Source: Microbacterium suaedae
GTDB lineage: Bacteria; Actinomycetota; Actinomycetes; Actinomycetales; Microbacteriaceae
DNA length: 64,000 nt
NCBI RefSeq assembly: GCF_003254645.1
Contig: NZ_PNFD01000005.1
Coordinates: 52,349 to 116,348 of the forward strand
Direction: 5' to 3'
Within the stretch, counting starts at the first letter, position 1. Every line of letters begins with the position of its first letter. Both the position numbers and the translations under genes were made by a program. Positions 8,711 through 17,439 of this stretch are shown here, in pieces. The notes beneath the pieces were generated by a model. That model was not told the DNA's origin and did no database searches. It worked only from the letters and a program-made list of their open reading frames with translations.

Positions 8711-10090
8711 GTGACCAGCGCGATCCTCCTTCTCCTCGTCGGTATCGTCTCCGTCCTCGCGATCATCGCGGCCAATGGGTACTTCGTCGCACAGGAGTTC
8801 GCGTACATGTCCGTGGACCGTTCGCGTCTGCGAGCGCTCGCGGAGTCCGGTGACGCAGGGGCGCGGCGCGCGCTGAAGGTCACGCGGCGCACGTCCTTCA
8901 TGCTCTCCGGAGCCCAGCTCGGCATCACCGTGACTGGCCTCCTCATCGGCTACGTCGCGGAGCCGCTCATCGGCGAGGCGCTCGGCACGCTGTTCGGAGC
9001 GGCTGGCGTTCCCGCGGCAGTGAGCATCTCCGTCGGCACCGTCATCGCGCTCGCGATCGCGACCGTGGTGCAGATGATCTTCGGAGAGCTCTACCCGAAG
9101 AACCTCGCCATCGCGGCCCCGCTTCCGTTGGCGAAGGCCCTGTCGCGGTCCACGCTCATCTACCTGACCGTCTTCGGCTGGCTGGTCGCGGTCTTCGATG
9201 CGGCAGCCAACGGCCTGCTGCGCCTTCTCCGAATCGAGCCCGTCCACGATCTCGAGCCCAGCGCCTCGCCCGAAGAGCTTCGCCGCGCCGTCGCCGAGTC
9301 CCGCGCGAGCGGGCACCTGCCCGAGGACCTCTCGCTTCTCATCGACCGGATCCTGGACTTCCCGAATCACGATGTGGCGCACGCGATGGTGCCGCGATCG
9401 CGTGTCAGCGCCGTCCGGGCCGAGTCGACGGTGGCGGAGGTCCGACGCATGATGGCCGAGGGACATACGCGCTACCCGGTCGTGGACGCCGGCGACATGC
9501 CCGTCGGCGTCGTCGACATGGGCGTGCTGATCGGCCTCGACGCGAAGCACGACGACGAGCAGGTCGCCGCGATCATGCATCGTCCGCTCGTCATTCCGGA
9601 GCTCATGCCGCTGCCTGAGGCGCTTTCACAACTGACGGCGGCGCACAGCCAGCTCGCCTGCGTGATCGACGAGTACGGCGGCTTTGCAGGGATTCTCACG
9701 ACCGAGGACCTTGCCGAAGAGCTGGTCGGAGAGCTGACGGATGAACACGACGCCGGGCGACCGGCAGAGAGCGTACCGCTCGGCGGCGATACGTGGCTCA
9801 TGGACGGAGACGTACATCTCGACGAAGTGCACCGCACAGTCGGACACGCCCTGCCGGACGGCGACTTCGAGACGCTCGCCGGCCTCGTCATCGCGACGCA
9901 CGGCGCGCTCCCGGGGCCGAACGAGCACATCCCGATCGAGCTGCCCGCCGAGGCCGACGAGCTCCTCGCGAATGAAGCGACGCGACGCATCCTGGACGCC
10001 GAAGTCGTCGAGGTCGACAACCATGTTCCGAGCGTGATCCGAGTGCGTCTCGTCGAGACGGCACCGGGCGATCCGGGAGCGTCCGCATGA
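8711..10090 (+). CDS. HlyC/CorC family (CNNM) membrane protein with CBS pair
   Basis: 459 residues. The N-terminal CNNM/DUF21 domain (about 1-190) has a leading TM helix and further helices, a CBS pair follows (about 210-340), and the C-terminal CorC_HlyC domain starts near 355. The family includes bacterial CorC, a Na+-coupled Mg2+ exporter, so divalent-cation export is a reasonable guess rather than a demonstrated role. The GTG start at 8711 has an AAGGA Shine-Dalgarno 7 nt upstream. It overlaps the next gene by 4 nt (ATGA). Confidence 0.9.
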   Translation: MTSAILLLLVGIVSVLAIIAANGYFVAQEFAYMSVDRSRLRALAESGDAGARRALKVTRRTSFMLSGAQLGITVTGLLIGYVAEPLIGEALGTLFGAAGVPAAVSISVGTVIALAIATVVQMIFGELYPKNLAIAAPLPLAKALSRSTLIYLTVFGWLVAVFDAAANGLLRLLRIEPVHDLEPSASPEELRRAVAESRASGHLPEDLSLLIDRILDFPNHDVAHAMVPRSRVSAVRAESTVAEVRRMMAEGHTRYPVVDAGDMPVGVVDMGVLIGLDAKHDDEQVAAIMHRPLVIPELMPLPEALSQLTAAHSQLACVIDEYGGFAGILTTEDLAEELVGELTDEHDAGRPAESVPLGGDTWLMDGDVHLDEVHRTVGHALPDGDFETLAGLVIATHGALPGPNEHIPIELPAEADELLANEATRRILDAEVVEVDNHVPSVIRVRLVETAPGDPGASA

Positions 10091-11094
10091 GTATCGGAAT
10101 CGTCATCCTCGTCACTGTCCTGCTGATCGGCGCGAGCGCATTCTTCGTCGTCATCGAGTTCGCGCTGCTCGGCGCGCGACGCGCTCGCCTCGAAAGTGAG
10201 GCGGCGACGAGCGTCGCCGCGCGAGCCGCGCTGCGCGGGATGAATGAGCTCACCGTGATGCTTGCGGTGGCCCAGATCGGCATCACCGTGTGCACGTTCG
10301 CACTCGGGGCCGTCACCAAGCCGGCGGTCGACGCGTGGCTCGTCCCTCCGCTTGAAGCGACGGGACTGCCCCTCTGGTTCGCCGACGGCCTGGCGTTCGC
10401 ACTCGCCCTGCTCGTGGTGACGTTCCTCCACCTCGTCGTCGGCGAGATGGCGCCGAAATCATGGGCTATCGCACACCCCGAGTACGCGGCGAAGCTCGTC
10501 TCCCTCCCTGCGCGAGCCCTCGGATGGGCGCTGCGACCACTGCTGCTCTGGATCAACCGCATGGCGAATCGGCTCGTGTCGGCGAGCGGAGTCGAGCCCG
10601 TGGACCGCGCGGCCGTCGGCGGCCAGGACATCGACACCATCCGTCAGCTGGTCGAGCAGTCGGCCGAGGCCGGCACCCTGGAGGCTTCCTTCCGCGCGCA
10701 GATCGATGAGGTTCTGGATCTGCAGAACGCTCCTTCGCGCGATCTCGTCCCCGGGGATCGCGAGCCGACTTCTGTTCCGGCGGGCGCCTCGATCGGAGAC
10801 GTTCAGGACGCCGCCGCACGCTCAGGTCATCTGAGGATCCTCATCGTCCACCCAGATCGGCGTCGCACGCAGGTCGTGCACGTGCGTGACACGCTTCTCG
10901 ATCCGCGATCCGCTCTCGCGGAGACTCGTGCGCGCCCCGCGCTCGCGATCGATGGCGCGATCCCGGCCGGGCAGGCGCTTCAGCGCATGCAGGCGAACGG
11001 CGAGCAGCTGGCCGTGCTCCTGCAGGACGATCGTCTCGCCGGAGTCGTCACGATCGACGACATCCTCGCCCACGTGTTCCCGCGCGCCCACTGA
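10087..11094 (+). CDS. CNNM/CBS membrane protein lacking the CorC domain
   Basis: 335 residues and paralogous to the preceding gene. It has the same DUF21 membrane domain (TM at about 5-25, further helices to about 150) and a CBS pair ending near 330, but stops before any CorC_HlyC domain. Its start overlaps the upstream stop (ATGA), so the two are made together and may form a heteromer. Tandem CNNM pairs of this kind are frequent in Actinobacteria. Ion specificity cannot be read from the sequence. Confidence 0.88.
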   Translation: MSIGIVILVTVLLIGASAFFVVIEFALLGARRARLESEAATSVAARAALRGMNELTVMLAVAQIGITVCTFALGAVTKPAVDAWLVPPLEATGLPLWFADGLAFALALLVVTFLHLVVGEMAPKSWAIAHPEYAAKLVSLPARALGWALRPLLLWINRMANRLVSASGVEPVDRAAVGGQDIDTIRQLVEQSAEAGTLEASFRAQIDEVLDLQNAPSRDLVPGDREPTSVPAGASIGDVQDAAARSGHLRILIVHPDRRRTQVVHVRDTLLDPRSALAETRARPALAIDGAIPAGQALQRMQANGEQLAVLLQDDRLAGVVTIDDILAHVFPRAH

Positions 11095-11107
11095 CAGCAG
11101 GAAACGC

Positions 11108-11144
11108 CGAAGGCCCGGCCGCTCTGTGAGCGTCCGGGCCTTCG
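11108..11144. terminator. Bidirectional hairpin between CNNM operon and pnp
   Basis: Perfect 11-nt arms (11108-11118 and 11134-11144) with a 15-nt loop lie between two convergent units. The sequence is GC-rich with AAGG/CCTT at the base and can serve either strand. Confidence 0.8.
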
Positions 11145-11163
11145 TGACGTGCGGGAGGAGGGA

Positions 11164-13422
11164 TCAGGCCTCGACAGCCTGCTCCTCGGCCTGCTCGCCG
11201 GCCGCGTCCTCCTGGACGAGCTCAAGCGAGAGCTTGCCGCGATCGTCGACCTTCGAGATCTTCACGAGCATCTTCTGCCCCACCGAGACGACGTCCTCGA
11301 TGCTCTCGACGCGCTTGCCACCGTTGAGCTTGCGCAACTCGGTGACATGCAGCAGGCCGTCCTTGCCGGGCAGCAGCGAGACGAAGACGCCGAACTTCGC
11401 AATGTTCACGGCCGTGCCGAGGTACTGCTCGCCGACCTCGGGGTTGGTCGGGTTCGCGATCGCGTTGACCTGGGCACGGGCGGCCTCGGCCGTCGGACCG
11501 TCGGTCGCGCCGATGTAGACGGTGCCGTTGTCCTCGATCGAGATCGTCGCGCCGGTCTCGTCCTGGATGCCGTTGATCGTCTTGCCCTTCGGGCCGATCA
11601 GCTCGCCGATCTTGTCGACCGGGATCTGGACGCTGATGACGCGCGGCGCCGTCGGCGCCATCTCGTCGGGAGCGTCGATCGCCGAATTGAGCACCTCAAG
11701 GATGCGCAGACGCGCGTCCTTCGCCTGGGTGAGCGCACCGGCGAGCACCTCGCTGGGGATGCCGTCGAGCTTCGTGTCGAGCTGAAGCGCGGTGACGAAC
11801 TCGCTCGTGCCGGCGACCTTGAAGTCCATGTCGCCGAGCGCATCCTCGGCGCCGAGAATGTCCGTGAGGGCCGCGTAGCGGGTCTCGCCGTCGACCTCCT
11901 CGGTCACGAGGCCCATCGCGATGCCCGCGACGGGGGCGCGCAGCGGCACACCCGCGTTGAGAAGCGAGAGCGTCGACGCGCAGACCGAACCCATCGAGGT
12001 GGATCCGTTCGAACCGAGCGCCTCGGAGACCTGGCGGATCGCGTAGGGGAACTCCTCGCGCGTGGGCAGCACGGGAACGAGCGCACGCTCCGCGAGGAAG
12101 CCGTGGCCGATCTCGCGACGCTTCGGGCTGCCAACGCGGCCCGTCTCGCCCGTCGAGTACGGCGGGAAGTTGTAGTGGTGCATGTAGCGCTTGCTCGTCG
12201 TGGGCGACAGCGAGTCGATCTGCTGCTCCATCTTGAGCATGTTCAGCGTGGTGACGCCCATGATCTGCGTCTCGCCTCGCTGGAAGATCGCGGATCCGTG
12301 CACGCGCGGAATGACCTGCACCTCCGCGTCGAGCGGACGGATGTCGGCAACGCCGCGACCGTCGATGCGAGCGCCCTCGGTGAGGATCCGCCCCCTCACG
12401 ATCTCCTTCGTGAGCGACTTCCACGCGGCGGAGAACTCGCCGAGCGCGGACTCGGGGAGCTCGCCTGCCTCGACCTTTGCCGCGACAGCTTCCTTGGCCC
12501 GCGCCTTGAGGGCGTCATCGGCGTTCTGTCGCTCGGTCTTGTCGGCGATCTGGTAGACCGCGCTCAGCTCGTCGAACGCCTCGCCACGCACGACATCGAA
12601 CGTCTCAGGCGCGTACGGCGGGAACGTCGGGAACTCGAGCGGCTCCTTCGTCGACTTCGCGGCCATCTCAGCCTGCGCCTCGACGAGCTGCTTGATGAAG
12701 GGCTTCGCCGCCTCGAGGCCGCCTGCGACGACCTCCTCGTTCGGCTTCGTCGCGCCGCCGCGGATGAGGTCCCAGCTCTGCTCGGTGGCCTCGGCCTCGA
12801 CCATCATGATCGCGACCTCGCCGTTCTCGAGCACGCGGCCCGCGACCATCAGGTCGAAGACGGCCTCATCGAGCTGCTCGGCCGTCGGGAACGCGACCCA
12901 CTGGTCCTCGTGCTGGCCGAGACCCGGGATGAGCGCGAGGCGCACGCCGGCGATCGGTCCCGAGAAGGGCAGGCCCGAGATCTGCGTCGACGCGCTGGCC
13001 GCGTTGATCGCGAGCGCGTCGTAGAACTCGCCCGGTGCAATCGAGAGCACCGTGACGACGATCTGAACCTCGTTGCGGAGGCCGCCGACGAACGACGGGC
13101 GCAGCGGGCGGTCGATGAGACGGCAGACGAGGATCGCGTCGGTCGAAGGGCGGCCCTCGCGGCGGAAGAACGAGCCGGGGATCTTGCCCGCGGCGTACGA
13201 ACGCTCCTCGACGTCAACCGTCAGCGGGAAGAAGTCGAAGCCCTCGCGCGGGTGCTTCCCGGCGCTCGTCGCCGAGAGCAGCATCGTCTCTTCGTCGAGG
13301 TAGGCGGCGACGGAGCCCTGCGCCTGCTGCGCAAGGCGACCCGTCTCAAAGCGGATGGTGCGGGAGCCGAAGCGACCGTTGTCGAGAACGGTCTCGGCGG
13401 CAGTGATTTCTGGACCTTCCAA
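11164..13422 (-). CDS. pnp: Polynucleotide phosphorylase
   Basis: 752 residues. This is the phosphorolytic 3'-5' exoribonuclease of mRNA turnover and partner to RNase J/E. Two RNase PH-like domains (about 15-240 and 340-560) are followed by a KH domain with IGPKGKT and an S1 domain ([18 protein letters not shown]). It ends in an acidic Gln/Glu-rich tail. The start is judged to be TTG at 13420-13422 ([12 protein letters not shown]), because AAGGAG lies 7 nt upstream (rc of 13430-13435) and the family begins here. The ATG 21 nt further up would swallow that Shine-Dalgarno. Its usual neighbour rpsO is 6 kb away. Confidence 0.95.
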   Translation of the reverse strand: MEGPEITAAETVLDNGRFGSRTIRFETGRLAQQAQGSVAAYLDEETMLLSATSAGKHPREGFDFFPLTVDVEERSYAAGKIPGSFFRREGRPSTDAILVCRLIDRPLRPSFVGGLRNEVQIVVTVLSIAPGEFYDALAINAASASTQISGLPFSGPIAGVRLALIPGLGQHEDQWVAFPTAEQLDEAVFDLMVAGRVLENGEVAIMMVEAEATEQSWDLIRGGATKPNEEVVAGGLEAAKPFIKQLVEAQAEMAAKSTKEPLEFPTFPPYAPETFDVVRGEAFDELSAVYQIADKTERQNADDALKARAKEAVAAKVEAGELPESALGEFSAAWKSLTKEIVRGRILTEGARIDGRGVADIRPLDAEVQVIPRVHGSAIFQRGETQIMGVTTLNMLKMEQQIDSLSPTTSKRYMHHYNFPPYSTGETGRVGSPKRREIGHGFLAERALVPVLPTREEFPYAIRQVSEALGSNGSTSMGSVCASTLSLLNAGVPLRAPVAGIAMGLVTEEVDGETRYAALTDILGAEDALGDMDFKVAGTSEFVTALQLDTKLDGIPSEVLAGALTQAKDARLRILEVLNSAIDAPDEMAPTAPRVISVQIPVDKIGELIGPKGKTINGIQDETGATISIEDNGTVYIGATDGPTAEAARAQVNAIANPTNPEVGEQYLGTAVNIAKFGVFVSLLPGKDGLLHVTELRKLNGGKRVESIEDVVSVGQKMLVKISKVDDRGKLSLELVQEDAAGEQAEEQAVEA

Positions 13423-13664
13423 GAGGTCTCTCCTTAACGTCATGCCCGCAACCGCGGGCGTGAGAAGGAGCAGGGAGCGAGGAGTTTCATGCTGGCCACC
13501 AGGAGAGAGCCACCGGGGCAGCGCCCGGGAGATCACTTCTAGGGACCAGCTCCTGCGAGCCTGCTCCGCGGATATGTTGAGTTGACGGACTCCGGGGAAT
13601 CCTCCCCCACCCTATCAGCGCATGCCGCGATCCCGGCTGCAGGGGCAACCACTCCAGCGCGGGA
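13423..13664 (-). promoter_or_regulatory. pnp leader region with stem-loop
   Basis: These 242 nt separate the pnp start from the 3' end of the glycosyltransferase gene and hold no gene. A GCCCGC/GCGGGC hairpin (about 13443-13459) stands directly in front of the pnp Shine-Dalgarno. pnp leaders are typically structured and autoregulated through RNase III-like processing, so this stem-loop is a candidate for such control. Because rpsO is not adjacent, a pnp promoter must lie here. No convincing -35/-10 pair was found by eye. Confidence 0.45.
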
Positions 13665-15650
13665 TCACAGGGCCGGAGCGCCGTCAGACCCCTGTCGCTC
13701 GCCGTCGCGACGACGCCCCGGGACGATGACGTAGTCGCTGTGCTTGGCGAGCATCCCGTCCCCCGCGGTGCGTCCGTGGAGACGCCGCCAGATCCACGGC
13801 AGAGCATGATGCGTGAGCCAGGGCGCAGGAGGCGGCTCCTCCGTGTGGAACGCGTCGTCGAGGTCGCCCAGCGCCTCGGCATCGGGGATCCCCAGCACCT
13901 CGGCCGCGCGATACGAGAGCAGCCGGTGCCCGCGCGAGGCGAGGTGCACTTTGTCATCCGCGAACATCGACACATCGCACAGCTCAGGCAGCGCCTCGAC
14001 GTCGACAAGATAGGCCCCGGTCTCACGCGCGATCCGGCGCATCTCGTGCGCGAAGCGAGCGAAGCGGCCTGCGAACATCCGCACCGCGCGGCGACGCGGC
14101 AGGAAGGGTGTCACGAGCAGGACGTCGGCGCCCGACGCACGCAACCGGGCGACGCTCGCCTCGAGGTCCCGCGCCGTGCGGGCGGGATCCGCCACATGTC
14201 CGACGAGATCGTTCGATCCCATGAACACCGACACGAGGTCCGGCTTCAGCTCAAGCGCGGCGGGAACCTGATCGCCCTCGAGATCGCGCATGCGACGGCT
14301 GCGCACGGCCAGGTTTGCGTAGAGGAAGTCGGTTCCGGCGCTCTCGGCAAGCATCGTCGCGAGGCGGTCAGCCCAGCCGCGGTACTCCCCCGACCGCTGC
14401 CGCGACGTGTCGCAGAGCCCCTCAGTGAGCGAGTCGCCGAGGGCGACGAAGCGTCGCCACTGCGGAGGCCTCGCCGGGGCGATGGGCGCGACGGGCCGCG
14501 TCGCGGAGCGGACGACGAGACTGTCATCGAAGCGCCGCAGTCGCGCCGCCTCGTCGTAGTGACCGAGCAGCTGCTCCGTGAGTGAGCGCCAGGTGCGCGA
14601 CCGCACGCTCTCACGCGCGGCGGCCCCGAAGGAACGGCGCTTCGCCTCGTCACCCAGCAGGTCGACAACCCGTTCACGCAGGTCGTCGAGATCCCCCGGA
14701 GTGTAGAGCCAGCCGTCGATCGAGCTGCGCACCAGGTCGACGGGGCCACCGGATCCCGTCGCCACGACGGGGACGCCGCTCGCGAGCGCCTCCTGCACGG
14801 TCTGGCAGAACGTCTCGGACTCGCCCGGATGCACGAACACGTCGAAGCTCGCGACGGCGCGGCCGAGGTCAGCTCCGCCGAGGAACCCCGTGAACACCGC
14901 CCCCGGCAGATCCCGTTCGAGGCGTGCCCGCTCGGGCCCGTCACCGACGATCACCAGACGCGCGCCCTCGATGTCGGTCAGCACACGCAGATCTTCGACC
15001 TGCTTCTCGTGCGCGAGGCGTCCGACATACCCGATGAGCCGCTCCCCCGGCGCGACGCTCTTCCGCCACCCTTCGTCGCGACGCTCGGGCGAGAAACGAT
15101 CGGCATCGACTCCGCGTCCCCACCTCCAGAGACGATCGACGTCGAGTGCCGCCAGCTGTTCCTCCGCCGCACTCGACGGAACCAGGGACATCGTCGCCCG
15201 GCGGTGCAGGCGGGCGACGTGCGACTCGGCGAACGCCGCGACGCCCGGAACGCCGTACCTCGTCGTATAGGCGATGACATCGGTCTGGTAGACGGCGACA
15301 GTCGGCACCCCCAAGCCGTCGGCGGCGACAAGTCCCTGCCAGCCGAGGACAGCGGGCGAAGCGAGGTGAACGACGTCGGGGCGGAAGCCCGCGAGGATCC
15401 GACGCACCTGCGCGACCGGTGCGACCGCGACGCGCACGTCCGGATAGCTCGGAAGCGGGAAGGAGGTCAGCAGCGCCGTCTCCGACGTGACCTCGACGCC
15501 GACCACGTGCTCCGGCTGCCCCGGCGCCTTCGGCGCAATGACGAGGGTCTCGTGACCGAGCTGTTCGAGGTGGCGCACCACTTGCAGAACGGAGTTCGTG
15601 ACCCCGTTCATGTGAGGCAGGAAGCTCTCTGCGACGATGGCGACTCGCAT
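13665..15650 (-). CDS. Fusion of GT4 glycosyltransferase and SGNH/GDSL hydrolase
   Basis: 661 residues. Residues 1-375 are a GT-B fold, family-4-type glycosyltransferase close to MgtA/PimB-like mannosyltransferases. Evidence is the N-terminal AESFLPHMNGVTNSV, the EX7E motif E279-E287 (GESETFCQTVQE) and the nucleotide-sugar site GYVGRLAHEKQ. Residues 400-600 are an SGNH hydrolase: GDSLTEG with Ser407, the Asn block MGSNDL, and the Asp-His block FADDKVHLASRGH. One chain could thus attach a sugar and remove or add an acyl/acetyl group on a lipid or cell-wall glycan. No signal peptide or TM helix is evident, so it acts inside. The start is the ATG at 15648-15650, where GT homology begins. Confidence 0.88.
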   Translation of the reverse strand: MRVAIVAESFLPHMNGVTNSVLQVVRHLEQLGHETLVIAPKAPGQPEHVVGVEVTSETALLTSFPLPSYPDVRVAVAPVAQVRRILAGFRPDVVHLASPAVLGWQGLVAADGLGVPTVAVYQTDVIAYTTRYGVPGVAAFAESHVARLHRRATMSLVPSSAAEEQLAALDVDRLWRWGRGVDADRFSPERRDEGWRKSVAPGERLIGYVGRLAHEKQVEDLRVLTDIEGARLVIVGDGPERARLERDLPGAVFTGFLGGADLGRAVASFDVFVHPGESETFCQTVQEALASGVPVVATGSGGPVDLVRSSIDGWLYTPGDLDDLRERVVDLLGDEAKRRSFGAAARESVRSRTWRSLTEQLLGHYDEAARLRRFDDSLVVRSATRPVAPIAPARPPQWRRFVALGDSLTEGLCDTSRQRSGEYRGWADRLATMLAESAGTDFLYANLAVRSRRMRDLEGDQVPAALELKPDLVSVFMGSNDLVGHVADPARTARDLEASVARLRASGADVLLVTPFLPRRRAVRMFAGRFARFAHEMRRIARETGAYLVDVEALPELCDVSMFADDKVHLASRGHRLLSYRAAEVLGIPDAEALGDLDDAFHTEEPPPAPWLTHHALPWIWRRLHGRTAGDGMLAKHSDYVIVPGRRRDGERQGSDGAPAL

Positions 15651-15761
15651 GCCACCAGGATCGCGCGAGACCTCCCGTTCAACGCACGAAACGGGCCTGC
15701 TTCGCGAGATGTTCACGCGCCGCATCCGAGTGTTCAGATCACGTCCTCGCCCGTTCACCAC

Positions 15762-16068
15762 CGGGCCAGCGACCGTTCCCCGGAGATCCGTTCCGCGCCG
15801 GCGTCGGAGCGCCCTGCTGTCTTCCGCGCCAGCGTCGGACCACCCAGCCCACCGCCCGCGCCAGCGTCGGAAGCCGAGACAGAGACCCGCGCCACCGTCG
15901 GAGTCGCCGCGGTGAAGACGCCCAGAGCACCGGCTTCTCGGTTGGTCACCGTTCGAGACTCCGACACCGGCGCAACCACCTCCCCCTCTCCTCCGACAAC
16001 GGCGCCGACGGCCGGTGGCTCCTCCGACGTCCGCGCACGGCTTCCGGCGGCGCTCCGCCCGCAGCACC
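15762..16068. repeat. Phased array of a 15-bp motif (left of the DUF559 gene)
   Basis: Copies of CGCGCCRGCGTCGGA start at 15794, 15825, 15857 and 15888 (steps 31, 32, 31), with a weaker copy at 15762. After a 57-bp centre the same motif returns inverted at 15960, 15992 and 16023 (steps 32, 31), with a weak copy at 16054. Spacers of 16-17 bp are unrelated in sequence. The step equals three turns of B-DNA, so all sites face one side of the helix. As the period is not a multiple of three, it is not protein-coding repetition. The 503-bp gap 15651-16153 holds nothing else recognisable. Confidence 0.85.
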
Positions 16069-16153
16069 GGGGTCAGCGTGTCCACAGGCACAGATTTCGT
16101 GAGATTGTTCTCTCTCGGACGGATTGGGGCTTCGCCGCGGGTTCCCGTCGACC

Positions 16154-17011
16154 ATGGTCTTCTTCATGCGCACATCCGACCTCGTCGCCCGGCTGCAGTC
16201 CCTCGGCGGCTGCGCGCGCTCCGCCACGCTGTTCGCACTCGGAGCCACCAAGAACGATCTCCGCACCGCGGTGCGGGGCGGTCACATCGCGATGCTGCGG
16301 CGCGGCGTCTACGCAGCGCCGGGCACTCCGCCCGCCGTCTGCGAGGCCGCCCGACATGGTGGCGCGCTCACCTGCGGCCGTGCGCTTCGAGCGCACGGCA
16401 TCTGGGTGCTCGAAGGCGAGGGTCCGCCCCATGTCTGGCTCGGCGCACACGGACGTGCCCACCCGCACACGGCTTGCCGATGCGTCGGCCACTGGAGCGA
16501 GGGCACATCATCGCTCGGCGTTCTCGACCCAGCGCCCGCGCTCCTCCACTACGCCCGTTGCAGCAACGAGGAGGGCTTCTTCGCCGCGCTTGAGTCGGCT
16601 CTGCGGATCGGCGCGATCGGCTCCTCCGAACGCGCATGGATCCGCGAGCGACTCCCCGAACGCCTGCGCTGGCTGGTGGACCTTGCCCACTCGAAGTCCG
16701 ACAGTGGGCTCGAGTCGATCGTGCGGCTGCGCCTGCACCGGATCGGAATCACCGTCGAAGCGCAGGTGACGATCATCGGGGTCGGAACCGTCGACTTCGT
16801 GATCGACGGCGTCGTCATCCTCGAGGTCGATGGCGTCGAGAACCACGACGGCCCGAGCAAGCGACACAAGGATCTGGTGCGCGACGCCGAGGCGAACGCC
16901 CGTGGGTACACGCCGCTGCGCTTCGACTATGCCCTGGTGATCCACAACTGGCCGAGGGTGGAACGGGCCATCATCGGCGCGCTTCGCGCGCGCGGGCGTC
17001 GGATGGGCTGA
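16154..17011 (+). CDS. AbiEi-like winged-helix plus DUF559 (Vsr-like nuclease fold) protein
   Basis: About 285 residues. The N-terminal part (SDLVARLQSLGGCARSATLF...GHIAMLRRGVYAAPG) matches the winged-helix of AbiEi-type antitoxins/regulators. The C-terminal part is DUF559, a PD-(D/E)XK relative of the Vsr endonuclease: SGLES with Glu, TVDFVIDG with Asp, ILEVDGVENH, then a helix with RDAEANARG and a terminal strand. Family proteins are abundant in Actinobacteria with unknown roles. Starts at 16154 and 16166 are both possible; neither has a clear Shine-Dalgarno. No AbiEii-like toxin lies beside it. Motif arrays flank it, and its last codons overlap one copy of the motif (16989-17003). Confidence 0.78.
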   Translation: MVFFMRTSDLVARLQSLGGCARSATLFALGATKNDLRTAVRGGHIAMLRRGVYAAPGTPPAVCEAARHGGALTCGRALRAHGIWVLEGEGPPHVWLGAHGRAHPHTACRCVGHWSEGTSSLGVLDPAPALLHYARCSNEEGFFAALESALRIGAIGSSERAWIRERLPERLRWLVDLAHSKSDSGLESIVRLRLHRIGITVEAQVTIIGVGTVDFVIDGVVILEVDGVENHDGPSKRHKDLVRDAEANARGYTPLRFDYALVIHNWPRVERAIIGALRARGRRMG

Positions 17012-17136
17012 ACAGTCACTGCGCCGGCGTCGGAGGAATCGCCCGAGCACCCGAGATTCTCCGGCGTGTCCCCTGAATGGGCACGATTTCTCCGACGCCC
17101 GCGCGGGCCGTCGCGCACTGCTCCGACGCTGGCGCG
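16989..17136. repeat. Phased array of the same 15-bp motif (right of the DUF559 gene)
   Basis: Direct copies start at 16989 (inside the gene's 3' end) and 17020; inverted copies start at 17091 and 17122. The steps are again 31 bp, and the distance from the last direct to the first inverted copy (71 bp) nearly equals that in the left array (72 bp). The two arrays therefore share one geometry although their centres differ in sequence. Confidence 0.8.
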
Positions 17137-17193
17137 GGAGGTGGGATCCCGAGACTCCTGTTCCGCCGACGCGCCGAGGTCTAGGCTGTCGCC

Positions 17194-17373
17194 ATGAGTG
17201 CAGCAGACGAGGATGTCTCGCCCAGCGACGAGACGAAGCGCAAGTTCCGGGAAGCGCTCGAGAGGAAGAACGCGCGGCACCGCGAGGGTGAGGCGCACCT
17301 CGACGGTGACTCGGCCATCCACGAGACCCACGCCGCCCACACGCAGCGACAGTTCCGCCGCAAAAGCGGATAG
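17194..17373 (+). CDS. DUF5302 family small protein
   Basis: 59 residues, highly charged and probably unstructured or helical. The pattern DETKRKFREALERKNARHR, then a Gly-Glu-Ala-His/Asp-Gly-Asp-Ser stretch and the C-terminal QRQFRRKSG, is that of DUF5302. That family is small, actinobacterial and of unknown function. The ATG at 17194 follows a short spacer after the right repeat array. A hairpin terminator lies 28 nt after the stop. Its codon usage matches the chromosome. Confidence 0.85.
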   Translation: MSAADEDVSPSDETKRKFREALERKNARHREGEAHLDGDSAIHETHAAHTQRQFRRKSG

Positions 17374-17400
17374 TCCGGTCTCCGAACCACCGACGCACGG

Positions 17401-17431
17401 GTGCCGGGCGACCCCTCGGGCCGCCCGGCAC
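17401..17431. terminator. Hairpin between DUF5302 and FMN reductase genes
   Basis: Perfect 10-nt arms GTGCCGGGCG (17401-17410) and its complement (17422-17431) with an 11-nt loop lie between convergent genes. Confidence 0.75.
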
Positions 17432-17439
17432 TTGTGCGG

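Noticed and set aside
11149..13437. Long plus-strand open frame opposite pnp
   Set aside because: Arg-rich low-complexity translation typical of antisense frames in high-GC genes.
15762..16068. Possible CRISPR array
   Set aside because: Repeats are only 15 bp and degenerate, spacers 16-17 bp, orientation flips in the middle, and no cas genes are near.
15651..16091. Upstream extension of the glycosyltransferase reading frame through the repeat array
   Set aside because: The frame is open only because of high GC. Homology starts at 15650, and the 31-32 bp repeat period is not in register with codons.
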